From: an uncultured Christensenella sp. | Lineage (GTDB): Bacteria > Bacillota > Clostridia > Christensenellales > Borkfalkiaceae | Length of the DNA: 16,391 nt | Assembly (NCBI GenBank): GCA_910578145.1 | Contig: CAJTPJ010000021.1 | Span: 1 to 16,391, forward strand | Reading direction: 5' to 3' | Shown: piece by piece, positions 1 through 6,983 of the stretch | Numbering within the stretch: position 1 is the first letter of the stretch | How the letters are laid out: every line of letters begins with the position of its first letter | Translations under genes and position numbers: made by a program | The notes under the pieces: model-generated | What the model was told of the DNA's origin: nothing | The model's database searches: none | The model's input: only the letters and a program-made list of their open reading frames with translations

Positions 1-3
1 TCT

Positions 4-47
4 CCCGCGCGGATTTGATTTCCGCGCGGGCGGTTTATTTATTTTTT
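4..47 (+). terminator. Rho-independent terminator at left edge
   Basis: A perfect 10-bp stem (CCCGCGCGGA at 4-13 pairs with TCCGCGCGGG at 21-30) with a 7-nt loop is followed on the plus strand by a T-rich run at 33-47. The polarity fits termination of a plus-strand gene ending just left of the window, convergent with the minus-strand operon that stops at 46. The hairpin would also form in the leftward transcript, but no U tract on that side is visible before the window ends, so bidirectional use is uncertain. Confidence 0.75.
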
Positions 48-1386
48 AAGCGTTGTTTAAAAGCAACTCTATTCTTTCAACGTATTTGCTGTGGTCGGTT
101 TGGCTTTTAGATTCTTTTATGTACTTTTTCACTTCGTCTTTATAGTCTTCAACGTCGTCCTCGTCAAGCCCAAGCGCATCGGCGTAGTTAAGACATTCTA
201 TCAGCGTAAGGTAATACTCCATAGCAAAGTTGTCGTATAACTGCGAATCGATACTGCCAATTTCAAAGTTTGTTTTAAGCGCGGTGCGCTCCTTTCGGGA
301 TTTTTCAAGCCACTTAATTTCGTTGCCGTCTTTCAGTTTTAAACTGCACAAAAACAAATTTCTGTAAACATACGCGTAAAATAGCGAAAGTATACCCTTG
401 TGGTCGTTATTGTCCTTTACGGGCGCGGAGTTTTCAAGTATTTTCATATCTTCAAGCGCCTGTTCAGCCCAATACTTGCTAAGCTCCATATTTTTAATGC
501 TGTTTTCTTGGGAAAGTTCGGGGTTGCCCGCATACAAATTGTACGCGTAAGTAAGATGTTCGGATAAAAATACTTTCGCCCATTCGTCGAAAGTACCCAT
601 ATCGTCGTCCACGATAGTAGCGCGGTATTCAAGGTAGTTGTCGCGGAATTTGCGGAAAGTGCGCCTGTCTATAAAAAATTCGCCGTCGGGAGTAGATTGG
701 ATATTTAAAGTCATTTCAAAAAACGAAATGCAGATATTAACCGCAGTTGAAAGCTCGTCGGAGAAGTAGGAGTGGTAGTCGTCTTTAAACTGCTGCATTT
801 CCTTTAAAATTTTCCGCTCGTCGCCGAACATATGCCCCGCTTGCAGGTAAAACAATACGTATTGCGCCAACTCGTAGTCGGAGCATTTTGAACCTTGCTC
901 GGAAAAATGACTTTGTATATAATAGTGCATTTTATAGCGGTTGTTTATTAAAATCATTTTGTTTACGTTTATAGACATTTTCTGTCTGTCGAAGAAATAG
1001 CCTATAATTCCGTTTACAAAATCTTCTTCGGTGGCGCTGCTTATGGGCTCTACGAAAGAATTGTCAAAGTCGGAGGGCAACACTACCTGTTCGCTTTCCC
1101 GTCTTACGCAGTGTACTTTCGTCTGCCCGTAAGTCGCAAGCGCATAGCCAAGCTCGAAAAACAGGTTGTTGCTAACCATACCGTCCCGCCTGTTTTGGAA
1201 AATTACTATAGCTTGGTTGCAGTTTTTTATTTGCTGTATTACGGTGTCGCCAACGCTGGAAAATTTAGAATCGTTGTCTGCGTTGCCGCCTATGGTGCAC
1301 TTGTAATTTTTGGTTTCAAGAATTTTTTTTATTTGTATAGCAACGTCGTTAGAGCCGCTCCAAATTATAAAAATATTGTCTTTCAT
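46..1386 (-). CDS. TIR-like domain protein with large helical C-terminal region, putative NAD-cleaving or nucleotide-sensing effector
   Basis: A 446-residue soluble protein without signal peptide or membrane segment. Residues 1 to about 115 look like the TIR-like family seen in CBASS Cap12 and Pycsar effectors (PF10137 type): an initial strand IFIIWSGSNDVA (5-16), a central AIVIF strand (59-63), then NNLFFELGYALATYGQTKV (73-91) and VVLPSDF (101-107). The last two match the family pattern N-V-I-F-E-L-G and L-P-S-D. Glu78 is the likely catalytic glutamate. Residues 135-446 are predicted mostly helical, perhaps TPR-like around 300-400, and I do not recognise them. Known relatives hydrolyse NAD+ when triggered, often in phage defence; that activity here is inference. 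It is the last gene of the five-gene operon, 8 nt after the acetyltransferase, with an AGAGGGG ribosome site that overlaps that gene's stop codon. No CD-NTase, cyclase or STING partner lies nearby. Confidence 0.72.
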   Translation of the reverse strand: MKDNIFIIWSGSNDVAIQIKKILETKNYKCTIGGNADNDSKFSSVGDTVIQQIKNCNQAIVIFQNRRDGMVSNNLFFELGYALATYGQTKVHCVRRESEQVVLPSDFDNSFVEPISSATEEDFVNGIIGYFFDRQKMSINVNKMILINNRYKMHYYIQSHFSEQGSKCSDYELAQYVLFYLQAGHMFGDERKILKEMQQFKDDYHSYFSDELSTAVNICISFFEMTLNIQSTPDGEFFIDRRTFRKFRDNYLEYRATIVDDDMGTFDEWAKVFLSEHLTYAYNLYAGNPELSQENSIKNMELSKYWAEQALEDMKILENSAPVKDNNDHKGILSLFYAYVYRNLFLCSLKLKDGNEIKWLEKSRKERTALKTNFEIGSIDSQLYDNFAMEYYLTLIECLNYADALGLDEDDVEDYKDEVKKYIKESKSQTDHSKYVERIELLLNNA

Positions 1387-1394
1387 ATTCCCCT

Positions 1395-2045
1395 CTACCG
1401 TAAAATTTCTTCTGCGTCGTCAAGATATTTCTGAATTAAATTAAACGCCCTGCATACGGGCTCGCCGTCTATAAGCGCGTGGTGTGCGGCTATATCCATA
1501 GTCATTTTTTTGCGCCCGTTTTCGTCAACGCACTTGCTCCAGGCTAAACGGGGTATGCTTGTCGAGTCGGCGTCGCTGTAATTATAAGGGTTGTTAATAG
1601 CAGTTAAATCCGTCCACGGCATACACGAAATATAGCAACAATCGTTATCGCCGTCGGCAGAAAAGGGGTAGGCGTTGCCGCCATTTTTTACCAATTCGGT
1701 TTGCGCGCGCGCTTCCGCGTAAAATTGCCGATAGTCGTCGTTCATATCAACGCGGCAGGGCGCAATTACCCCGTCGTCGGTTAAAACTATGAAGCTCGGC
1801 TTTACTTTATCGTATAAAACCACTTCGCCGCGGCATATCCTAAGCCGAAATTCTTCGGTTTCGTTTATGCTTTTCATTACTATATACAAAAAATCGGTGA
1901 AAAACGACGTGTTTCTGCGCTTGCATAAGTTATATAATTGCGTTACGTCAAGCCGCGTGCTAAGTGAAAACACGGGGTTTGAGTACTTTATAAAGTTTTC
2001 GTACGGAACGCGTCGCTTCCAATTTTTTATATCAATAATTTTCAC
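1395..2045 (-). CDS. Chloramphenicol acetyltransferase-family (CatA-like) O-acyltransferase
   Basis: A 216-residue protein, the usual length of type A chloramphenicol acetyltransferases, which form trimers and transfer acetyl from acetyl-CoA to a hydroxyl. Similarity runs end to end: FSLSTRLDVTQL (26-37), EEFRLRICRGEVVLYDKVKP (64-83), YISCMPW (138-144) and the active-site motif HHALIDG (188-194). His189 is the catalytic base and Asp193 the structural aspartate. Ser140 sits where the oxyanion-stabilising serine (Ser148 of CATIII) lies. Translation begins at GTG, which overlaps the TGA of the upstream HAD gene (GTGA, 2045-2042), with AGGTG as ribosome site 7 nt ahead; the N-terminus fits the family at this start. 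Chloramphenicol resistance cannot be inferred: divergent chromosomal members may use other acceptors, and the operon context (membrane proteins, phosphatase, TIR-like protein) is not that of a resistance cassette. Confidence 0.88.
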   Translation of the reverse strand: MKIIDIKNWKRRVPYENFIKYSNPVFSLSTRLDVTQLYNLCKRRNTSFFTDFLYIVMKSINETEEFRLRICRGEVVLYDKVKPSFIVLTDDGVIAPCRVDMNDDYRQFYAEARAQTELVKNGGNAYPFSADGDNDCCYISCMPWTDLTAINNPYNYSDADSTSIPRLAWSKCVDENGRKKMTMDIAAHHALIDGEPVCRAFNLIQKYLDDAEEILR

Positions 2046-2713
2046 TTGGTTTCACCTTTTAAAAACCTTAGCACTTCGCCTAAATTATCGACAATAAAAA
2101 CGCACTCGTTGCGCTCTTTCTCGGTGGGGGCAATTAAATCAATAACCATAACGGGCTGAAAGCCGCCGCGCACGGCGGCTTCTACGCCGTTTAACGAATC
2201 TTCCAAAACTATACATTCCTGCGGCGGTAAATTGAGTTTTTGCGCCGCTTTCAAAAATATTTCAGGGTTGGGTTTTGAAACTTTAACTTCACCGCTGTAA
2301 GTTTCGCAGTCGAAAAGTTTAGCGCGTTCAAGCCCCTTTTTTTCAAACTGCAAAGCTGCCCTGTCGGTTTTGGCGGAAGTGGCAAGCGCCGTTTTGTAGC
2401 CGTGCGCTTTCAGATAGCTTATAAGTTCCTCAAAGCCCGCTTTAACGTCCGCGCCGTCGGTGTGAATTACATTGAAAACGAATGAAATTATATATTCCCT
2501 GTATTCGTCAACAGGGAAAGAGGGGTATTGTTCTTTAAGCCTGTTTCTTATGCTCTGCTCGTCCATACCGCACCAACTTTGCCTGTCGGCTTCGATAAAA
2601 GGCGAGTTAAATTTTTCGTTTGCGGCAACGAACGCGCGTTGCCAAACTGCTTCGGAGTCGAAAATGACCCCGTCCATATCGAAAATTATACCTTTTACTT
2701 TTGATAACTTCAT
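2042..2713 (-). CDS. HAD-superfamily hydrolase, beta-phosphoglucomutase-like (subfamily IA)
   Basis: A 223-residue cytosolic protein with all four HAD motifs: motif I FDMDGV (Asp12 nucleophile, Asp14 acid/base), motif II ATS (Thr112/Ser113), motif III SKPNPEIF (Lys147) and motif IV VLEDSLNGVEAA (Glu171/Asp172). The segment between motifs I and II (about 20-95) is the helical cap typical of beta-phosphoglucomutase, phosphatase YniC/YfdR-like and related sugar-phosphate enzymes. The F-D-S-E after motif I and E-D-S-x-x-G in motif IV favour the phosphatase/phosphomutase branch. The substrate cannot be read from sequence; a small sugar phosphate is likely. It overlaps the yitT-like gene upstream by ATGA (2713-2710) and the acetyltransferase downstream by GTGA, so the three are probably translationally coupled. 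Confidence 0.9.
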   Translation of the reverse strand: MKLSKVKGIIFDMDGVIFDSEAVWQRAFVAANEKFNSPFIEADRQSWCGMDEQSIRNRLKEQYPSFPVDEYREYIISFVFNVIHTDGADVKAGFEELISYLKAHGYKTALATSAKTDRAALQFEKKGLERAKLFDCETYSGEVKVSKPNPEIFLKAAQKLNLPPQECIVLEDSLNGVEAAVRGGFQPVMVIDLIAPTEKERNECVFIVDNLGEVLRFLKGETK

Positions 2714-3657
2714 ATAGAACTTCTAAATCCCTTGCCCATAATTTCGTTTGTGTCGGTAAGTATTACAAACGCGGCGGGGTCTATCCTGTTAATTTTAATT
2801 TTCAATTTAAGCGCTTCGCTGCGGTTGCAAACGGTAAGCATAACCGTTCTTGCTTCGCCGGTATATCCGCCCGTCGCACTGTACGAGGTATAGCTGCGGT
2901 GTATACCCTCTAAAATAAACGGAGCAATTTCTTGCGGTTTTGAAGTTATTATAGTTACGAATTTGCTCTTCCCTATGCTTTCTATCACGCCGTCCACAAG
3001 GAAGGATTTAAAGAATAAACCGAGTATAGAAAAAAGCCCCGTCGTCGTGTCGAAGATAAAAAAGGTGGAGGCGGCTATAAGCAGGTCGGTTATAAACATA
3101 GCCTTGCCTATGTCCATTTTGGTGTATTTTTTTATAACCAGCGCAACTATATCCGTTCCGCCCGACGAAGCGTTGCAATTAAAAAGTATCGCGGCGCCTA
3201 TGCTGGTAGTAAGCATTGCGTAAACGAATTCAAGAAATTTTTCGTTTGTAAGCGTGTTTAACGCGGAAAGCTGTTCCATGCCCAGCCCCCGCATAATCCA
3301 CTCCATAGCGTACATTTCAAGGGTATACATTATGCTGCAATAAGCCGTTTTAAAGGTGCAGCCCTTGCCCAGAAAAATAAACCCGACTATAAGCAACAAA
3401 AAGTTTAATATAAGGTTTAACACGGGCTGGGTTAAAAAAGGGATATTTGCAGTGAACCGCGCGATTATTATCGCAATGCCGCTTACCCCGCCCGTAGCGA
3501 AGTTGTTGGGTCCTTTAAATAAAAATACGCCCAACGCCGTTAACAGCACGCCTAAGTTGAGTATAACCCAATAAAGAATACCCGATTTTATTTTTTTCTT
3601 TTTTTCCAGCGGCGAAAGCTGTGGTTTTTCGGCTTTCGCCTTTCGTTCTTTTTTCAT
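2710..3657 (-). CDS. YitT family membrane protein (DUF161 plus DUF2179), first of two tandem paralogues by map position
   Basis: I place the start at ATG 3657, giving 315 residues. It lies 7 nt after the stop of the upstream paralogue with an AAGGGA ribosome site overlapping that stop, whereas the longer reading frame begins with an unsupported TTG inside the upstream gene. A lysine-rich cytosolic N-terminus (1-25) is followed by about five or six hydrophobic segments (roughly 27-47, 57-70, 78-98, 147-161, 185-205). Family motifs are GPNNFATGGVSG near 49 and SSGGTD near 164. The soluble C-terminal DUF2179 domain spans about 231-311 and ends with the conserved T-x-E-I-x-G-K-G-F. YitT proteins sit in the cytoplasmic membrane of Bacillota; transport is suspected but no substrate is established. 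It overlaps the HAD gene by 4 nt. Confidence 0.9.
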   Translation of the reverse strand: MKKERKAKAEKPQLSPLEKKKKIKSGILYWVILNLGVLLTALGVFLFKGPNNFATGGVSGIAIIIARFTANIPFLTQPVLNLILNFLLLIVGFIFLGKGCTFKTAYCSIMYTLEMYAMEWIMRGLGMEQLSALNTLTNEKFLEFVYAMLTTSIGAAILFNCNASSGGTDIVALVIKKYTKMDIGKAMFITDLLIAASTFFIFDTTTGLFSILGLFFKSFLVDGVIESIGKSKFVTIITSKPQEIAPFILEGIHRSYTSYSATGGYTGEARTVMLTVCNRSEALKLKIKINRIDPAAFVILTDTNEIMGKGFRSSI

Positions 3658-3664
3658 TTTTCCC

Positions 3665-4720
3665 TTATATCGTTCCGCCGAAGCCCTTGCCAAGTATTTC
3701 GTTTGCGTCGGTTATAATAACGAACGCGGTAGGGTCAACTTCGTGAATTTTCATTTTCAGTTTTAACGCTTCGTTGCGTTTGCACACGGTTATTAAAACT
3801 TTCTTATGCTCGCCCGTATATCCTCCCTCGGCGTCGTAAACGGTGTAGCCGTGGTTTATTACCTTTAATATGTAATCTGATATAACGTCGTGGTTTTTGG
3901 TTATAATGGTAATGCACTTCGTCTTTGAAATCGCCTCTATAACGCTGTCTAAAAGGAACGATTTGGTAAACAAGCCCAACAGCGAAAACAGCGCGCTTGC
4001 AACCGTGAAAGTGTAAAAGGAAATAAGCACTATAATCATATCTATAATCATAAGCGCCATACCGACGTTAAGCGAGGTAAACTTTTTTAAAATAAGCGCG
4101 ATTATATCCGTTCCGCCCGAGCTTGCGCCGCAGTTGAATATCAGCGCGCCGCCGATTCCGAATAAAAGAATGGCGTAAACAAGCTCTAAAAGCGGCTGGT
4201 CGGTAAGCGTGCGCAACACTATACCCTCGGCGTCAACCCTGCCCACCGCGCCGTTTATAAGCCCGATGATATCAAGATATTCAAAAAGCCAAATAAAGCC
4301 CGTGTAGAAAAGCGAGCAGAAAATAGTGCGTATAGTACACTGTTTGCCAAGCACTATAAGCCCTATAATAAGCAGCGCAACGTTTATAATAGCCATAAGT
4401 ACGCCCTGCGTAAGCACCGCGCCTACCGAAGCGGGTAAAAAGCTGTAAATAATTATGGCAACGCCGGCAATGCCGCCCAAAGTAAGGTCGTTGGGCGTTT
4501 GGAAAAAGTAAACGCTGCACGACATCATAATTATGCCGAAAATAAGCAGCACCCAGCGTATAACCGTGCGCTGCCGTTGTTGTTTTTTAGTAAGTACTTT
4601 GTCGCCATATACTTTCGGCTTTACGTCGTTTTCGCATTCCGTTTCGGGTAGAGCGCAAGCCGTTTCCGCCTGTGCGGAAGCTATCTCTTTTTCTTCGTTT
4701 TGCTTGATGTCGTTATCCAT
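3665..4720 (-). CDS. YitT family membrane protein (DUF161 plus DUF2179), promoter-proximal paralogue
   Basis: A 351-residue protein starting at ATG 4720 with an AAGAGA ribosome site; it is the first gene after the leftward promoter. Residues 1-50 form a charged, Glu/Ala-rich cytosolic tail that its neighbour lacks. Hydrophobic segments follow at about 54-74, 82-95, 103-124, 131-147, 178-196 and 219-238. Family motifs are TPNDLTLGGIAG (75-86) and CGASSGGTDIIAL (197-209). The C-terminal DUF2179 domain covers about 266-347 with EGGYTGEHKKV and ANEILGKGF, both closely matched in the next gene. The two are clearly a tandem duplication, but divergent enough that the duplication is old. Two tandem copies may form a heteromer or have split substrates; that is inference. 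Function of the family is not settled. Confidence 0.9.
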   Translation of the reverse strand: MDNDIKQNEEKEIASAQAETACALPETECENDVKPKVYGDKVLTKKQQRQRTVIRWVLLIFGIIMMSCSVYFFQTPNDLTLGGIAGVAIIIYSFLPASVGAVLTQGVLMAIINVALLIIGLIVLGKQCTIRTIFCSLFYTGFIWLFEYLDIIGLINGAVGRVDAEGIVLRTLTDQPLLELVYAILLFGIGGALIFNCGASSGGTDIIALILKKFTSLNVGMALMIIDMIIVLISFYTFTVASALFSLLGLFTKSFLLDSVIEAISKTKCITIITKNHDVISDYILKVINHGYTVYDAEGGYTGEHKKVLITVCKRNEALKLKMKIHEVDPTAFVIITDANEILGKGFGGTI

Positions 4721-4749
4721 ATTTTTCTCTTGAAATTTTAATTAATTCG

Positions 4750-4778
4750 ATAATATCATAAAGGCTGAAACTTGTCAA
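4750..4778 (-). promoter_or_regulatory. Sigma-A type promoter of the leftward five-gene operon
   Basis: Read on the minus strand, TTGACA (4778-4773) and TATTAT (4755-4750) are separated by 17 nt. This gives a short leader before the ATG at 4720. No other strong promoter or terminator is visible between here and position 46, so all five genes are probably one transcript. Confidence 0.8.
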
Positions 4779-4830
4779 TTTAAAAGGTGAAAATAGATTG
4801 GTATATTTTAACAACGCGCGGGTTTGCGTA

Positions 4831-4859
4831 TTGACTTTGCCATACCGTTGTGCTAAAAT
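4831..4859 (+). promoter_or_regulatory. Sigma-A type promoter of the GH13-glgB-nadA-rrf2 transcript
   Basis: TTGACT (4831-4836) and TAAAAT (4854-4859) with a 17-nt spacer. The expected start site lies only about 15 nt before the ATG at 4882, leaving a very short leader that still includes the GAGGG ribosome site (4871-4875). The divergent intergenic region of 161 bp thus carries one promoter in each direction, their -35 boxes about 50 bp apart. Confidence 0.72.
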
Positions 4860-4881
4860 TAATTAGAGTAGAGGGCTTGCA

Positions 4882-6915
4882 ATGATTAACGGAAACGCTT
4901 TGTTCGCGGACGAAACTGCATCGTATAAAACCCCGTACCAGCCTATGCCGGGCGACGTGGTACGGCTTGTTTTGCGTACGCTTGCAAACGACGTTTTGGG
5001 CGCGCTGGTGGAAATAAACGGCGTTCAGCATAAAATGACCAAGTTTAAAAGCGAAGGCTGTTTCGATTATTACTCGTTTTCTTTCAAATGCGCAAAAAAA
5101 CGGGTAAATTATCATTTTACAGTTTACGACGATGACGACGTTATCTGCTACAACCGTTTGGGTTGCGTTGAAAACGGACAGCTGGAGTTCGATTTTTGGT
5201 TTTTGCCGGGCGCTACCGTGCCCGATTGGGCAAGGGGAGCGGTGTTTTATCAAATTTTCCCCGACCGTTTTTGCAACGGCAACCCGCAAAACGACGTTTG
5301 CGACAATGAATATTATTATACGGGCGGGCACGCCAAAAAAGTCCGCCAATGGGATAAATTGCCCGACGCTTTGGACGTAAACAACTTTTACGGCGGCGAC
5401 TTGCAGGGCGTAAGGGAAAAGTTGGATTATCTTCAAAACTTAGGCGTGGAAGCCATTTATTTCAACCCCCTTTTCGTTTCCCCGTCCAACCATAAATACG
5501 ACGTGCAGGATTACGATTATATCGACCCGCATCTCGCCGTGATAAGCGACGACTGCGACCACACTATGCAGTTTTGGGAGCATCATAACGGCTACGCGCC
5601 CAAGTATATAAAACGCACGACTTCGCGCGTTAATTTGGATAGCTCCAACGAATATTTTGCCTCGCTCGTAAAAGAAATTCATTCGCGCGGAATGAAAGTG
5701 GTTATAGACGGTGTTTTCAACCACTGCGGTTCGTTTAATAAGTGGATGGACAGAGAGGGTATTTATTTAAACAAAGAGGGCTATGCGGAAGGGGCTTACC
5801 AATCGCTTTCCAGTCCGTACAGAAATTATTTCAGGTTTGAAAAGGACGAGCCGCGTTGCGATTACGAGGGCTGGTGGGGTTATCAAACTTTACCCAAGCT
5901 CAATTACGAGCAAAGCCCCGGTCTTGAGGATTACGTTTGTAACTTAGGCGCAAAATGGGTTTCCGCGCCGTATAAAGTGGACGGCTGGCGGTTAGACGTA
6001 GGCGCGGACTTGGGGCACAGTGAAAAGTACAATCATAAATTTTGGAAAAAATTTCGCGCAAGCGTGCGCAAAGCCAACCCCGAAGCGCTTATAATTTCCG
6101 AACATTACGGTTCGCCCGTAAGCTGGTTTTACGACGGCGAGTGGGACACCGTTATGAACTACGACGCGTTTATGGAGCCTGTAAGCTGGTTTTTAACAGG
6201 TATGGAAAAGCACAGCAATTACTTTGATTACGGAAAACTTTGGGACGGGCGGCATTTTTTCGACAGCATTTTTAAGGCAATGTCAAAATTTCCGCGCCCC
6301 GCGCTTGACAGCGCGTTAAACCAGCTTTCCAATCACGACCATTCGCGGTTTTTAACGCGCACTAACGGTACGGCGGGCACTACGGCTACGCGCGGACCGC
6401 ACGCCGCAGACTTCGGCGTGGATAAGCGCGTTTTACAGTTGGGCGTGCTTATGCAAATGACTTGGGTGGGTTCACCCGGCGTTTATTACGGCGACGAGGC
6501 GGGCGTTACAGGCTGGACCGACCCCGATTCCCGCCGCACTTATCCTTGGGGACGCGAGGATAGCGCGCTTATAGAGTTTCACAGGGCGGCAATAAGTTTA
6601 AGAAAGAAAATAGGTTGCCTTAAGTACGGCAGTCTTAAAAAGCTGGACGCGGGTATGGGCTATATAGCCTACGGCAGGTTTGACGAAAACTGCTGTTGCG
6701 CGGTTATAATTAACTGCACCGATAACGAGCTTTCTTTAAGCGTGCCCGTATGGGAAATAGGAGTCCCGCACGAGGGCGCTACGATGACTATGAAGTTTGC
6801 ATGCGGCGGCTGGGGATATACCGAATATGAGGAAAAGGAAACCGTCCGTCACGGCAGGTTGTTTGTAACTTTGCCGGAAAAGTGCGGTTGCGTATACTAC
6901 TACGAATTTAAATAA
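4882..6915 (+). CDS. Glycoside hydrolase family 13 alpha-amylase/neopullulanase-like enzyme
   Basis: A 677-residue enzyme with no signal peptide, so probably cytosolic and acting on maltodextrins or glycogen-derived glucans. The N-terminal beta domain (about 20-110) resembles the CBM34-type module of neopullulanases and cyclomaltodextrinases. The catalytic barrel begins at DWARGAVFYQIFPDRFCNGN (115-134). Conserved GH13 regions are I DGVFNH (276-281), II GWRLDV (368-373, nucleophile Asp372), III ISEHYG (405-410, acid/base Glu407) and IV LSNHDH (482-487, Asp486). A C-terminal beta domain follows from about 590. Regions III and IV differ from the usual G-E and x-x-H-D-T forms of neopullulanases, and there are extra loops at about 220-250 and 493-515, so exact specificity is open. 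The gene is directly upstream of glgB, which supports a role in internal alpha-glucan turnover. Confidence 0.9.
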   Translation: MINGNALFADETASYKTPYQPMPGDVVRLVLRTLANDVLGALVEINGVQHKMTKFKSEGCFDYYSFSFKCAKKRVNYHFTVYDDDDVICYNRLGCVENGQLEFDFWFLPGATVPDWARGAVFYQIFPDRFCNGNPQNDVCDNEYYYTGGHAKKVRQWDKLPDALDVNNFYGGDLQGVREKLDYLQNLGVEAIYFNPLFVSPSNHKYDVQDYDYIDPHLAVISDDCDHTMQFWEHHNGYAPKYIKRTTSRVNLDSSNEYFASLVKEIHSRGMKVVIDGVFNHCGSFNKWMDREGIYLNKEGYAEGAYQSLSSPYRNYFRFEKDEPRCDYEGWWGYQTLPKLNYEQSPGLEDYVCNLGAKWVSAPYKVDGWRLDVGADLGHSEKYNHKFWKKFRASVRKANPEALIISEHYGSPVSWFYDGEWDTVMNYDAFMEPVSWFLTGMEKHSNYFDYGKLWDGRHFFDSIFKAMSKFPRPALDSALNQLSNHDHSRFLTRTNGTAGTTATRGPHAADFGVDKRVLQLGVLMQMTWVGSPGVYYGDEAGVTGWTDPDSRRTYPWGREDSALIEFHRAAISLRKKIGCLKYGSLKKLDAGMGYIAYGRFDENCCCAVIINCTDNELSLSVPVWEIGVPHEGATMTMKFACGGWGYTEYEEKETVRHGRLFVTLPEKCGCVYYYEFK

Positions 6916-6983
6916 CTCAAGCATATATTGGGGGCAATTTAAAAAATAACGCTGTTTTACGGCTTAATTTAAAGGGGAAAACG

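Noticed and set aside
46..2045. Complete CBASS, Pycsar or Thoeris locus around the TIR-like gene
   Set aside because: No CD-NTase, cyclase, ThsA-like or STING gene lies among the neighbours, so none of these systems can be claimed.
3658..3693. Longer start (TTG at 3693) for the second yitT-like gene
   Set aside because: It lies inside the upstream paralogue without a ribosome site; ATG 3657 has AAGGGA at good distance.
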